Assembly: GCA_022570795.1 (NCBI GenBank)
Contig: JAKUDP010000018.1
Span: 310,001-374,000, forward strand
DNA: 64,000 nucleotides
Reading direction: 5' to 3'
From: Sphaerulina vaccinii
Lineage: Eukaryota; Ascomycota; Dothideomycetes; Mycosphaerellales; Mycosphaerellaceae
In this document: in pieces, positions 21,576 to 34,640 of the stretch
How positions within the stretch are numbered: the stretch's first letter is position 1
Layout: every line of letters starts with the position of its first letter
Program-made: the position numbers and the translations under genes
The notes under the pieces: generated by a model
What the model saw: only the letters and a program-made list of their open reading frames with translations
Told to the model about the DNA's origin: nothing
Databases searched by the model: none

Positions 21576-22663
21576 TCAATACTCGAGTACACCTTCCATG
21601 ACTTTGACAGCGGTGCCACCAAGTTCCACCTTCTCAACAGATTTGAGATCTGGTGTCAATGTGACCGTGACTTCGATATCTGACTTGCGACCCATCTCGA
21701 CGCCCTGCGTGATGGAAAAATGCGTGATTCTGCTACTGGCTCTCTTCAAGGCGGCATAGCACGCAAACCCACAGCCAGCGGAACCTGTAGCGGGATCTTC
21801 GAACAAACCTTCAATCATGCGAGATTGTAGCACAACCTTCTCCATCCCAGCAGCGTCTGTGGTGGTCTCGGCAGTGTACACGAAGTAATACGAGCCTGTA
21901 AATCCAGTGTTCCAGTCCTTGTCAAGCCTGGGCTCAGGTCGTGTGGATGGGCTCACAGCTGCGAGAGCTTCGAGGCTCGGCAGCTCACATATAGTGAAGT
22001 TCATGCCTTTGACTGGACTCACAACTGCTATACCCTCCTGCAAGAGTGCGAAAGCCTTCAGTCCATCCTGCAGAGTGTACACATCGTGGACCGTGAACGG
22101 GTACTGAGTGTGCTCGTGGAAGTTGTGAGCGATCTCAGCCTTGGCTACCCTGGTGGAAGGGTCATACCGGCACAATGTAGGTCCAGCATTGAGGAGCAAG
22201 CGTCCTGTCCTTGACTCAGAGGAGCTGTTGTCGGACAATGTTCCGAGTGCATATACTGCAGACCCGATGGTAGGATGACCTGCGATCAGCTCGATCAGTA
22301 CATTGCTAGTCATGGGCATCTTCCAGCTCGACAGTACTTCCGAAGCGATAGCTCAGTTTCCTGCAACATACCAGCAAATGGGACCTCAGCATGTGTGAGA
22401 AAGATTCTGACTCTCCACTCTGTGATACCATCCTCTCCAGTCTTTGCGTCGTGAAGGAAGACACTCTCGCTCAAATTGAACTCTCTACAGATCATCAGCT
22501 ACAAATCACATCACAAAGTATTATTACTCTCATACCTCGCGATCTTCTGCATCTGCTCCGTAGAAACATCCTGACCTTCTGGCACACGCACAACAGCCAA
22601 TGGATTCCCAGCAAACCGCTCAGACGTGAAAACGTCAAGAGTGACAAATGAGAGCTGAGGCAT
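21576..22663 (-). CDS. PhzF-family isomerase/epimerase
   Basis: Three exons joined in phase: 22663-22536, 22484-22372, 22279-21576; introns 51 and 92 bp; 314 residues. Starts MPQLSFVTLDVFTSERFAGN, the usual PhzF opening, with NPLAVV and the catalytic-Glu segment REFNLSESVF (the conserved Glu of the PhzF active site is in this NLSE motif). The second-half signature FEDPATGSAGCGFACYAAL is present. The family is a pair of diaminopimelate-epimerase-like folds that isomerise small molecules, as in phenazine synthesis in bacteria; the substrates of fungal members are mostly unknown. No phenazine cluster lies nearby, so a general metabolic role is more likely. The ATG at 22319 used by the simple open frame lies inside intron 2 and is not the start. 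Confidence 0.92.
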
Positions 22664-24147
22664 AATAGTGCCTATAACTCTATAGACGACGGTGATGGTG
22701 GCAACAACCGTACAGTAGCCTCAGGATACTTGTGTACATACGTGGGATGTGATGAATGCAGCCTCTCGGACGGCTGAGATTGACTTTCGCGTGGAGAGCT
22801 CCAATATCCACGTCGTCGGGTCGTGTAAGCGCAGGATGGTGTTATGCCGAGTCAGGTGATGGATAGAGGCTGCGGGAGGTGCTTGAAGAAGAAATGCGAA
22901 GAGGCGCGATTGTGATGATGTTCATGGACTCGCTGATGAGATCGTGATGGAGGCCCTTTTGAAGTTGACGGGGATGTTGATGACTGAACAAACCAAGTGG
23001 AGCGGAGTCACAGTAGAGACGACGCCCTACGACATGTTCGCATTTCTCTGCCGATTCTGCAAGCGCAGAAGCTGCTGGTATGCAGTCATCCTGCGACGCG
23101 TCTTGTCCTGAGTCGCGTCCTGCGCTGTGAGAACGCTGGTAGTTCTGCCATGGCAATCGCGAATGGACACTGTGCCGGAGGTGAGCAATGTTGCAGGAGA
23201 ACAATCTTGCTGATGAGGTCAACACAGCCCATCTGAGATACCCAGGCAAGCACGACCCACAAGCGATGTGGTGAAGAAGAGGTCGAACTCCCAACAGCAA
23301 GAAGGATGAAAAGTGAGCAGCGTTACCCCTGTACGCGAGCCTCAGGCATTACCAACAGACCGGTTTTGACAGAAGACAGTCTTTTTGTCATTCCAGACTC
23401 ACGTGACAGTACTGAGACTCAGGCTTGGTTGTTTTGATGTTCGATTCTGGTACGATTCAGTTCAACACGTTGTAGGTACATTTACCACGAGCCTGGCTCT
23501 GTTCAGGCAGAATGTCAAATATAGCATCTATGGTAGATCCAAGACACACAAAACGGCTGTGGGTCCTTATACCAAAGACGCGTAGGACGTATTGGGAGTG
23601 CGAGGAATGCGAGTGCGATGGATCTGGAAGGTGGAACCAATTCGATTGCCAGAAGGAGAATGTTAACAATGTGGTGAGAGACAGGAGAGAGACAGGAGAG
23701 CAAATGTGGTAGCTGATGCTTCATTGGCATTGGTCGTGCTACATACGACAACGTTTTGATCTCGCAGTAAGTACCAAGACGTGCAATACCTTCATCCAAT
23801 ACATCCATCTCCATCTCGTGTCATGGTCTCTCTTTCAAGTAGTCTCTCTTCAATGTTGACAAGTAGCAGCCACAACACCTGCGCTCAATAGTCAAAACCC
23901 TTTTGCACAAGGAACTCCTTTTCCGTGATCTGTGCCGCCCTTTTAAGTTCATTTTCCTTCCTGTCCGCGAGGACCACGGATCTCGCCTGGTGGGACCGCT
24001 CATTGAGTCCGTGTAACAAATGCATCGCTTGCATGCCAGGCATCTGTGCGCCATGTGCAATGCGTAAAGGTGAACGCTCATCATGATATCGTCGCAAGTC
24101 GTAAAAACACAATGTGAAATGCTGCAAATGCAGGTGAGTGAGGCAAG
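22664..24147. other. Gene-free region
   Basis: About 1.5 kb between the PhzF start and the 3' end of the next minus-strand gene. Open frames are short, overlapping and without motifs. It should contain the PhzF promoter. Confidence 0.45.
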
Positions 24148-25647
24148 CTAAACCTCGGTGCTTGCCCGCTTGCTGGTTGTATTCAGTGTCGTGCGAGAAT
24201 CGAATGCAGCGCGTTCCTTTCGCATAGTCTCCACGTCAAAGGCAGGAGTGTTGGAACTCTGTCGACTGCCGATGCCAGATGACTTGCGTTCGCTGAGTGC
24301 TCCTAAGCTTCGCATCTTTCTGAGAAGTGGTCTCGAGTTGGACTTCTCGAGTGGAGGAGACACTAGAGGCTCGTCGTAGATCATCTCAGTCACATCGGTT
24401 CTGCTTCGCCCTATTGATCTAAGACCTCGTGCTAGGCGCTCCATGCCTGTTCCTCGTCGGCCACCAGAAGGAGTCTTTGGGTATTCGAAGGATGAGTTAG
24501 AAACTTGATCCGAGCCGCGAGTGGTCGGTCTTTGCTCCGAAGCACTGCCGAAGCTTGTGGTAGAGTCCAGTCTTCTGCGCAGGTTCTCTGTGCTCGTTGC
24601 GCTGCCAAAGCTGATGCCGGAGTCGGCCTTCTTGCGACTGCGTTGCTCGGCCTCGACAATGCTTGTGAAGCTAGCACCAGAGTCTGCCTTGCGCATGTGT
24701 CGTGGGCTGCAGGGTGATTCAATGTGAGCATCGCTGGCGATCTGGATGCACTCGTTGATCATGCTGTTGGCCACTTGGAGATACATGCTCAGGTTGCGAA
24801 CAACAGCTTCCCAGCCATTGTCATCTACTGGTCCCTTGCCTTGCTGCATGAGATTGGTGAGAATGCGAGGCCCGCTCTTCTCGACAGCCTGGATGTACTT
24901 GAAGAAACCATCGCGTTGGGTCTTGAGAACAGCAGGTGTCAGGAGAGTTGTCGGCTGGGCTTGTTCCGTGATGCCGGCAGGAGGGTACAGGGTGTTGAGC
25001 ATAGCCACGCAGTTGTGCTTGTGGAATGGCTGCAGTGACAATTCGTTGATCAGGATCCATCGTCGAAGGCCAACGTAGATTTGCGTGTACAGCTGGTCAA
25101 CCTTTCTCTCCTTCTCCTCCACTGACTTGACCCATTGCAGGTTGTGCGGTGAGAGTGCTGCAGCGTCCCGGTACAGTGCATCACGATCAATGCCAAGTTG
25201 ATTTATTGCATGTGCACATTCCCGTCGCCTGCGCGTTTCCAGATCCTTCAGGTAGTCGAGTCCAGTGAGTGCATTCGGGAAGTCAACTCGAGGCAGTTGC
25301 GATGGGAAGCACTTTTGCACGAATGCAGTGATGAAGTTAGGAGGCAGCGACTGCTGTTGAATAGGCAGTTTGGCCGCTGAAAGTTGTGAGATCAGGCTTT
25401 CCGTCAGTGACTGTGTTGATGGAGTATCTGAAGAGAACGATCCTTGTGACAGTGCAGGTGAGTGGCCATTGCTCGAAGGCGTGGTCGGGTTGTTGCCTTT
25501 CGGTGCGCAGTTCATGGCATACATTGTTCGCAGCGGGATCTCATAGCTGCCTGGATATGCGAGGATGTGATCCAGAATGAGCTGATATGCTGAGCCATTG
25601 GAGGAGGTGCTCGAGCCCGAAGATCGGTTGTGTGTTGACGCAGACAT
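24148..25647 (-). CDS. Conserved Ser-rich ascomycete protein, function unknown
   Basis: Single exon, 499 residues, ATG 25647 with a clean leader upstream. The N-terminal half (about residues 20-300) is folded-looking and helical: YQLILDHILAYPGSYEIPLR, then a segment rich in charged helices containing KEERKVDQLYTQIYVGLRRW-like residues, then MYLQVANSMINECIQIASDA. The C-terminal part is disordered and basic, with three diverged short repeats: RKADSGASFTS, KKADSGISFGS and RRLDSTTSFGS, in a context typical of phosphorylated tails. I do not recognise a named domain. Codon use and length support a real gene of the kind found across filamentous ascomycetes; nothing in the sequence shows a catalytic role. 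Confidence 0.85.
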   Translation of the reverse strand: MSASTHNRSSGSSTSSNGSAYQLILDHILAYPGSYEIPLRTMYAMNCAPKGNNPTTPSSNGHSPALSQGSFSSDTPSTQSLTESLISQLSAAKLPIQQQSLPPNFITAFVQKCFPSQLPRVDFPNALTGLDYLKDLETRRRRECAHAINQLGIDRDALYRDAAALSPHNLQWVKSVEEKERKVDQLYTQIYVGLRRWILINELSLQPFHKHNCVAMLNTLYPPAGITEQAQPTTLLTPAVLKTQRDGFFKYIQAVEKSGPRILTNLMQQGKGPVDDNGWEAVVRNLSMYLQVANSMINECIQIASDAHIESPCSPRHMRKADSGASFTSIVEAEQRSRKKADSGISFGSATSTENLRRRLDSTTSFGSASEQRPTTRGSDQVSNSSFEYPKTPSGGRRGTGMERLARGLRSIGRSRTDVTEMIYDEPLVSPPLEKSNSRPLLRKMRSLGALSERKSSGIGSRQSSNTPAFDVETMRKERAAFDSRTTLNTTSKRASTEV

Positions 25648-27564
25648 GATTGCTGGTGGAACACAGGCTTACGAAGGGTGCATGTGCAATAGCAGTGACC
25701 GGAGACGAGCGAGATGAGGTGAATCCGTGCTGCAAGGAAGGTGGTAGATTAAGTCCAGTCCATGAGGTGGGCGTTGTTGCGTCGTTGTTGTTGTTGATGT
25801 TTCTTGTTGTTGATCCGGTGCTGAGAAGAAACGTTCTGCCAACGTCTACATTGGCCAACGGCGCCTGAGGTCCGGAGGGAGGTGCTGTACTTGCTGCAGG
25901 GAGCTGGCGCAATATGTGGCAATCCGTGGTAAGTAGTGGGAAGGAAGAGAGGTTCGCGTTTGGGAGACAAGGGTCAAAGTCGCGTGTGGTGGAGAGTCTG
26001 GAGTCGCGGGAGTGTGTTGACTTGTGTTTCTGCGATATTCCAACCGTCGGACGGGAGCGGCGCTGATCCAATGGCGTCCTGTTCTTGCCTTTCCTTTTTA
26101 GGCCTTCACGCGTTGGCCAATCGCGAGTTTTCAATGCAGCAGATTTTCAATACTCCACAGCAAATGCACGACAAGCTCTGCTGCCAGAAGGGACGTCCCT
26201 GCACTGATATGCGTGACCAAGAGCACGATTCAACGAGCGAACGAAACTGTGACTGTGACGAAAGTGAGGAGGCAAGAGCGACCAGCGTCTCAGGAAGTGG
26301 GCAGCGTCTGGTCCCATCACATCGCGCTCAACAACCTCGCTCTCCAACGAACACTGCTTTTTGGCGTCCGGGGCTCTCGTCACGGCCTCATCACACTTTA
26401 CGGTGGGCTGCGCTAGCAGACCTACGCGCCGGATATGCAGGCTGAAGCCCGTGCCCCAAACTACCGGATACTGGATACTGCTTTAGTCGACTTCAGGCTA
26501 GGCGCAGGGGCGGTTGCAGCAGTGGTCTCGGGAGTTATCCCTAGCACTCCAACGAGGCCGCCTGCGTTTGCCTCGATACTTCCGCCGTCTCTTCAGAGCA
26601 CCGCGCGCGGCTCAACTCCAACAACACCGAGGCCTACGCTACCCATCAAGCACGTCGGCAAAACAAGATAGGAAAGACAGCTCGCGTGCTGTTAACAAGA
26701 TTATATTGACAGGGCGGACACTAATGCGAAACCACGGCAACAGCAGCTTTCAGCGTCACGAAGTGCACGAAGTGGCCGTGGTCTCAACAACTTCTGCTGA
26801 GCAAGGCGTGCTGGAACACACGTTGGACGCTCCATGGAGCACGTCTTGAGCCACTCCGAACTTCGCCTCAAAATCTAGAATCTTTGCCTCAAACAGCAAG
26901 AACGGTACGACGGGTTTTCTGATCGAGAGGTTCCTCTGCCCCGCGTGCCTGGTCCGTGGGCTTCACGAACGCCAGTCTCAGACGAGACAGCACACACCAA
27001 ACCAACAGGACCGATAGGTCTATGCGGCTACCTACTGCTTTGCAAACAGAAGAGCTCGATGAGCTAATCTTCTACATCACACTGCAGTGCTTGAGCACCT
27101 AAAACGACAGCAAGACGATACTATAACTACACAGCTGCCTCCTGTTTTGAGCAATACGGCATCCTGAAGAGGACTCGTTCGCTCCTTCACTGTTTCACAC
27201 TACTTTCGATTGCACAGAGGACGCGTTTACCTCAGCTATGCCCCTCACACCCTCCCCGTGGCCGCCTCGTATGGACTCCACGTTGTATCAAGAAAAAGCA
27301 GGCCCGGTAAGAAGTGGCCATACGGACCACATTCTCCTCACCATGGACAGGAAGAGAATTGCTGCTACGCACTTTGGCACTTCATTTCGAGAACCTGTCA
27401 CTTCAGCGAAGATGCTGCAACCTGCAGCGTCATCTATGGTACTGATTGATCTCCCCGCATCGCGGATCGTTTCTTGCATATGTGTTGCATGTGGGCTCCA
27501 TACCGCAAGCCCGTATAGAACACCCGGAACCTGGTAATCTGAGGCCTGCTATATAAGTGGCCGG
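25648..27564. other. Upstream region of the Ser-rich gene, up to the edge of the AT-rich block
   Basis: About 1.9 kb of normal composition. Contains a GTTGTTGTT-rich tract near 25777-25815. Frames of up to about 200 codons on the minus strand (25541-26134) are low-complexity leader sequence. No gene recognised. Base composition changes abruptly at about 27.6 kb. Confidence 0.45.
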
Positions 27565-27606
27565 CAGGTTATCAGACCAGTCGGCTAACCTGAACCGACT
27601 ACTTAA
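27565..27606 (+). repeat. Left terminal inverted repeat of the AT-rich block
   Basis: Begins CAGGTTATCAGACCAGTC and continues through CGGCTAA and CCGAC to ACTTAA. It pairs with 35801-35850 on the other strand (29 of the first 35 bases). Several differences are not transitions, so the two ends diverged by more than RIP. Confidence 0.6.
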
Positions 27607-27796
27607 CTTAGCGTGAATTAGAGTTTTTTTTAAGGTTTTGGCTCTACTCTTAGTAGGTTGACTTTCTAAATAGTCGGATTACCTTTTCTCTTCCCTATAA
27701 CAACCTCTAAGTATATTATAATATATATTATAGATGCTATTACTATATTTATACTCTTCGATAATAATAGTACCTAAACAAAAAGCCTAGAAGACT

Positions 27797-28025
27797 ATAA
27801 TTATAAGAGCTAGGTCTAAAGATATAGTATCTTAACTCTAAAAAGGAAATTTAGACTACTAGGCAATTTTATATTCTTAGTCCTAAGGGTAGAGTATATA
27901 TAGTATATAGTTGCTCTATAACTCTAAGAGCTCCTATATTCTTTATAGAGGTAAGGATTAGTTTATATAACTAATACTTTTATTAACTAGTACTCTATAT
28001 ATTACTATATACTTCTACTTTTATA
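27797..28025 (+). repeat. 5' LTR of the chromovirus
   Basis: 229 bases, starting ATAATTATAAGAGCTAGG and ending CTACTTTTATA. It aligns without gaps to 34641-34869. Nearly all differences between the two copies are C/T or G/A transitions, as expected from independent RIP after insertion. The usual TG...CA ends are not visible, probably mutated to TA. Confidence 0.85.
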
Positions 28026-28499
28026 TTTCTAATTCTTTAACTTTTTTAAAAGGTAGCAATCTATAGAGGCTATAATAGCTCCGAAGTAGCGTTCTATATA
28101 TAGCGAGTAGCTAGGTTATATTAAAGATATCTCTAATAAAACTTAGTAACTAGATAAAGGTAATAATATCGATATAACTAGCGCTTCTAGATAAGCTAAT
28201 AATAGTAATAATAATAGCTTTAACAAAGAGGATACTAAAGCTATAGCTATTATATAGTAGCTTTATATTAACCTCGAAGCTAAGAATACTATTCTCTAAG
28301 AAGAAGCTTATATATTATAAGCAACTTATAAGAATAAAGCTCTTTATAGAGAACTTAGTAACTTAAGTATTATATCTATATATACCTCTACCGAGCCTCT
28401 TCTAGATAATAACTTTAAAAAGACTATAAGTAGTGCTCTAGTTACTAGCATTTTAGATATATATTATAGTATTAAGATTTGCAACTCTAAGCTATACTA

Positions 28500-31400
28500 A
28501 GGCTATATAGATAAAGAAGCTCGAAAGTTTCTTTATACCTATAAAGTTAACTTTACTATTACTAAGTATAACTTTAAGTCTAATTAAAAGAAAGTTCTAT
28601 ATACTATTATATAGCTTATAGGCAAGGTATAGGAGACCTAGTATAATAAGTATAAAGACTTACTTCTAGCTTACTATACTTAGAGCTAGTTTAAGACCTA
28701 GGTCTATAGTATTATTAGTAACTAGGCAAATTGCCTAATACTTATTATAATCGAGTACGACTAGGCTAGGTAGGGAGATAACTAGAGTATTTGCTCCTTT
28801 GCTACTAACCTCGGTTATATAGAGGCCTAGCTAGGGGACTATAGCGAAACGTAGTTAGTTCGCTACCTCCTTGCAAAGCTAAAGCTATCTCTCTATAGAG
28901 AGATTATTAAAAGCTATTCTATTCTATATAAGCGAGCTAATTTTATTACGTTAGCAAAGCGCTTAGAATAGGCTAATAATACTATTCCTTACTATAGTAA
29001 CTCTACTTAAGATTAAAAGTATAAATATAAGAAGTTAAAGTATAAGCGCTCTAATACTAATAAGTATAAGAAATATAAAAATAAGAGTAAGTCTTATTAT
29101 ACTAATAGTATTAATTAAGGCAAGGCCTTATTATCTAAGCTAGACTACTCCTACTTTATATATTATAGCTATAGAAAGAAGAGTTATATTACTACCGACT
29201 CTATCTACCTAAATAGCAAAGTAGATAAGGAGCTAGTAGTCTATAAAGTCGCTATACCTAAGAATAAGGGAAAAGCGAAAGTATCGAAGAAAAACTACAA
29301 ACTTTAAATACTAAGCTAAGTAGTAAAAGCTACTTCCCTATTTAGGTTAATAGAGCGAAGGCTATACGAGTAGTAGTCGAGATATAAGATAAATAATTTA
29401 TCGACGCAACTGGCCTACTTAATAACGCCGCCGATATTAACATTGTTACAATATCCTTTATCTTATAATACAACCTTCCTCGACGGCCTAATATAGTATT
29501 GCTACTAGCAACCTTCTATATAGGAGAACTAGGTTATTACTATAGGGCGTACTATATCTATATACGAATTATAGACTCTATAGAGGTCGAACGCATTATA
29601 GGTAGTATATTCTATATATATAATATACCTAAGCCTAACCTTATCCTCGGTCGGGTATAGCGACGTACTTAGCAAGTGTGTATCGATAGTATAATAGACA
29701 AGTAGTACTATAGAGATAGCTTCGAGAAGGTTACTATCTATAATACTAAGGAGTTCTTTAAGAATCTAAAGAAAGTACTTTATATATATACTATACTTAT
29801 AGCTAAAGATAGTATAGTACTACCTCCTATACTAATCGAGTTCTATTAGTTTAATAATATTTTTAATTCTATAGAGGAAATAAAAAGCAAGCCTATCGAT
29901 AGTATAGAGTATATAATTAACCTATATAATAGTACTATTCTACTATTCCGACTACTATATTACTAGTCTAGAAAGGAACTTAAAAAGCTCTAAGCCTATA
30001 TTAAGACCGGGCTAGAACACGACTAGATTAAGCGCTCTATAAGCGAAGTAGGTATACCTATCCTATTTGTTCCTAAGAAAAATAGTAAGCTTAGACTATA
30101 TATAGACTATAGAGGTCTTAACGAGATTACGATTAAGAATCGATACCCTCTACTACTTATTAGCGAGACGCTTAATCGGCTCATAGGCGCCAACTAGTTC
30201 ACGACCCTAGATCTTACTAATATATACTATTATATTAGAATCAAGCCGAGCGACTGCTAGAAGACTACGTTCTATATATATTATAGCTACTTCTAGTATA
30301 AGGTTATACCTTTTAGGCTTACTAATGCCCCTACAACCTTCTAGGCTTATATTAACTATACTTTGGTAGGTTTGGTCGATATTATTTATATAGTATACTT
30401 AGATAATATTCTTATCTATAGTAAGATATACGAGCAATATATACAAGATATATGCAAGGTACTTAAGCGCCTTCGGAAGTTCGGTCTATATACCTAGAGG
30501 TCCAAGTGCAAGTTCTTCTAGCAAGAGGTTGACTTTCTTAGCTTTGTAGTTACTACCGATAGCATAAAGATAGATAAGAGCAGAATGGACGTAATCGCTA
30601 TATAGCTAAGGCCTACTACTTTAATAGAGGTTCAATCTTTTCTTGGATTCGCCAACTTTTATTAAAGGTTTATCTTTGAATACTCGCAAATTGTAATAGC
30701 GCTTATAGTACTATCTAAAGGAGTAGTAAAGGGTAAGAAGCCTAGACCTATCTAGTAGAGTATAGCTAAAGAGTATACGTTCTAGGAGATTAAGAAGAGA
30801 TTTCAAATAGCCCCTCTATTAAAATACTTTAATTCTATACTATACTTATATATTAAAAGTAATATATCTAAGTTTGCAATTACTAGCATTCTTAGCTAGT
30901 TGTTTAGATCGGAATAGCATTCTATTACCTTCTATTTAAGAAAGATAATCCTAGTAGAGTACAATTATAAAATATACGATTAAGAGCTACTAGTAGTTAT
31001 AGAGTCGTTTAAGGTATAGTAACTATACCTCGAGGGCGCTCTATATATAATCGATATACTCGTCGACTATATAAATCTCTAAGAGTTTATAGGTATAAAG
31101 AAACTAATAGGTTATTAGGCCTACTAGGCAATCTTCCTTGTAGCTTTTAACTTTACTATTATATATTAGGTAGGAACTCGCAACCTAGCTAATATACCTT
31201 CGAGATATAGTAACTATACTATAGAGGAGTAATAAGTTACTACTCTTCTACCTACTTTATAAAGCAAACTACAAGTATAGAATATACTTATATACTTACC
31301 TAGTATATAAGATATAAGTAATCCGAGTATACGTTGTATTTGTACTATATATACTATACTCGGCAGAGAGTAAATATCCTATAGAGGCTCTATCTATAGT

Positions 31401-33060
31401 ATAAGATCTCTTTCTACCTACTTAGAAATACTAGTAGAATAAGTAGTACCTACTTTATAAAAGCTCGTTTACCGATAGCTAGTAGAAAAGTATATAGGTA
31501 TATTGCTACTAGCTTGCGTAGCAGCCGCAATCGTAGCTTAAGAGTAGCTATATATAACTAATATTTCTAACTTAGTACTAGATTAGACAAAGTTACTTAT
31601 CTAGTTAGAGCCTTTAGCTCGAGAGGCCTATAACAAAGCTATAAGTAATAGTAGTATAGGCAATATACTTGTTACTAAAGATAGGAACTTATAGTTTAAG
31701 GAAGCTCTATATATACTAAAAGACTATATATTATATACTTAGGTAATATATATATACTATAACAACCCTCTTACTAGCTACTTTAGTAAAAATAAAACTA
31801 TTACTCTTATATATCGGAAGTACTAGTAGCTATATATAAGCAAAGATATCGCTAGTTATATTGAGATCTATAGTTGTTGCTAGATAGCCAAAGCGCGTCG
31901 CTATCGTCTATATAGCAAGCTAACTACGCTACTACTACTAGATAGGCTATTCTAAGAATTGACCTAGAACTTTATTATAGACCTTCCTCTAAGCAAGCGA
32001 GATAGCTATATATATAATGCGATCCTTGTAATCGTCGACTACTATACCAAAATATATATCTTTGTACCTACTACTAAGAGATATACAAGTGTCGACCTTG
32101 TCGATATTCTATATAGGGAAGTAGTTTATTACTATAGTATACTATCTAGAATTGTAAGTAATAGAGGTTCGGTCTTTACTAGCTAGTTCTAGTCGGACTT
32201 CTACTACAAAGTATAGGTAAAGTATAGGCTAAGTATAGCCTTCTATTCTTAGACTAATAGTTAGACTAAGTATACAAACTAAATACTTAAAACGTACCTA
32301 CGTATCTACTATAGTAAGTAGTAGAACGACTAGGTAGAACTATTAGTATAGGCTAAGTTTACCTATAATAATAGTACTTATTTGCTTTCTAAAAAGTCTC
32401 TATTTATAGAGCTTTATAGATTTAATCTAGAGCTAGTAGTATATATAAGAGAAGCTCGGGGCGCGCTTTCTAAAAGAGAGGTACTAGTAGTAACTAATAT
32501 AGCTTAAAAACTAAAGCAAAGCTATAAAAAGCTAATATAGTAATAGTAAGAAGTAGGCAAAGCGCAAGCAAAGTACTTTAATATAAAGTATACTCTAATA
32601 TAGTATAACGTCGGATAGTAAGTCTTACTCTCTACTAAGAACTTAAGGCTAAAGATGCCTTCGAAGAAGCTTATAAACAAGTTTGCTAGACTATTTAAAG
32701 TTATCGATATAGTTAGAAAGTAGGTATATTGCCTAGCTTTACTATCTAACTCGCATATCTATAATATCTTTTATATATCTTCTTTTAAGCCTTAGAAAGG
32801 TAGCGAGTCGTAGGTAGGGAGCCTGCTACTTATAGACAAAAAGGGTATATATAAAGTCGAGAAGATTTTTAATACTTAAGTCTAAAAGGGAGTCTAATAC
32901 TACCTAGTAAGGTAGCGAGGATAGCCTAAGGAATATAACTAGTAGGAACCTAAAGAGTATATCGGAGAATATATAGCGCTTAATAAGTTCGAGTCGTAGG
33001 CGGCAAGTAGCTATACTATAAAGAAGAAGTAGAAATAATCTAAAGCTATAGAGTTAGTAG
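28500..33060 (+). pseudogene. Gag-pol remnant of the chromovirus
   Basis: Readable landmarks when stops are ignored: a zinc-knuckle remnant near 29140-29200; a protease-like start near 29398 (FIDATG); RT near 30060-30620 with VPKKN, LRLYIDYRGLNEIT, TTLDLTN and YLDNILIYS, where the active-site YxDD now reads YLDN; RNase H near 30800-31050; integrase core near 31970-32215 with VIVDYYTK and GSVFTS; and a chromodomain near 32855-33010 with KVEKIF and QYYLV. Tens of stop codons interrupt it. The YLDN change fits a G-to-A change on this strand, again RIP. Nothing here is expected to be functional. Confidence 0.85.
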
Positions 33061-34640
33061 ATACTAGATAGGAAAGGTATATTTAAGTTTATAGAAATAT
33101 ATTTCTATTTACTACTTACCTATAGTAAAGGTAGTTAGTAGCGCAAGTAGAGAGCACGACGAGCTTATATAAGGCTACTATATAGGTCCGAGGATAATCG
33201 ACTTTATACCTAATTAGAGCCTCTCTCCCCTACTAAATTATATTATTAAAGTATAACTCTAGGTAACTTTATACCTACCTAGAGCCTCTTCTTATAGAGT
33301 ATAGATAGCGAGTAGGCTACTTAATAGTATTACTATTATTAGCTTTATCTATTTTATCTATTTTATTATTTTTTTCTTCTACTATCTTCTCTTTCTCCTT
33401 CTTTTCTTCTCTCTTTTCTTCTCTCTCCTCTACCTTCTCCTTCTTTTTAATATTAAAGAGGCTACTCTCCTCCTAATTGCTACTATCTAGGTAGGTAGTA
33501 GCAAAAGTAGTTTTGAAGATAGAAGTAGTAGCGCTATTTATACGCTAGGCCTATAAGGACTGTTAGTATCGGGTATAATATATATATATTATACTAGAGT
33601 AGAAGTATAGAAGTATATTATACCTCGAAGGAGAGCTTAAATTAAGCTTAGATAAAGTTAGCTATAGTCTAGTCTAAAAGGAATTTGCTAGTAGCTATAC
33701 TATTACTACAACCTGCCTACGTAGTAGATATACCCTTCTTAGGTATCTTAAACTCTCCGAGTAATTTGCTACTATTAGCCTAGATAAGGCGCTTGGTCTT
33801 ATCGATAAAGGAGAAGAGGTAGATAAGGCGGCGCTCGATCTAATTCTAGTATACGCCTAGCGCGAGGCGATTAAGCTTAGTATAGTAGAAGAGCATCCGG
33901 CGCGCCTGCCGATATAGATTAGTATTCTTAATACGGACGTAGGTATAGTAGCTACGAGAGTAGCAAGTATACTTTCTTACCTTACTAACTTTTATTATAC
34001 TATTATAGGCCTCTACGGCAGCTATAATATATATTTAGTTAGTAGGCGACTTATAGTAGACTCGAGTTTACTAAGTATATATATAGTCTATTATATATAG
34101 AAGGTAGCGAAAGTATATTAAAATATTCTACTTAAGAGAAAAGGCAAGATCTTTAGAAGTATAAAGTAGGTAGTTAAGTATAGCGCAAGCATAGCAAGTA
34201 GCTATTATACTTATAGAATAAGTATATAGTATATATATAGTAAGTACTAATATATAAGAGATAGTACTACTATAAGTAGTAAAAGGCTAATTATATATAT
34301 ATATATTTATAAAAAAAAAAAGAAACTAAAAAGAAGTTCTAAATATATATTTATTATAGTTGCTAGATAGTAGCGACTAGTAAGTAGTAATTATATATTA
34401 TATATAAGTCGTATAGCAACTCTTTACTATTATTATAAAGTAAAGCTAAAGTTATAGAAATTAGGCTAATACTAAGAATACTAAAACTAAAGCTAATAAT
34501 ACAAATTATATAGAATATTATAGGATCCTTATATATAATATATATAGGTAGTAATAAGTATATTATATAATATACTACTATAAGGAGTATATATATTTCT
34601 TGCTAGAATATTACTAAGAGTAGCTTCTTAGAGGAAAGAG

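Noticed and set aside
25541..26134. 197-codon minus-strand frame upstream of the Ser-rich gene
   Set aside because: It overlaps the start of the real gene in another frame and is low-complexity Thr/Ser/Asn sequence from a GTT-rich leader.
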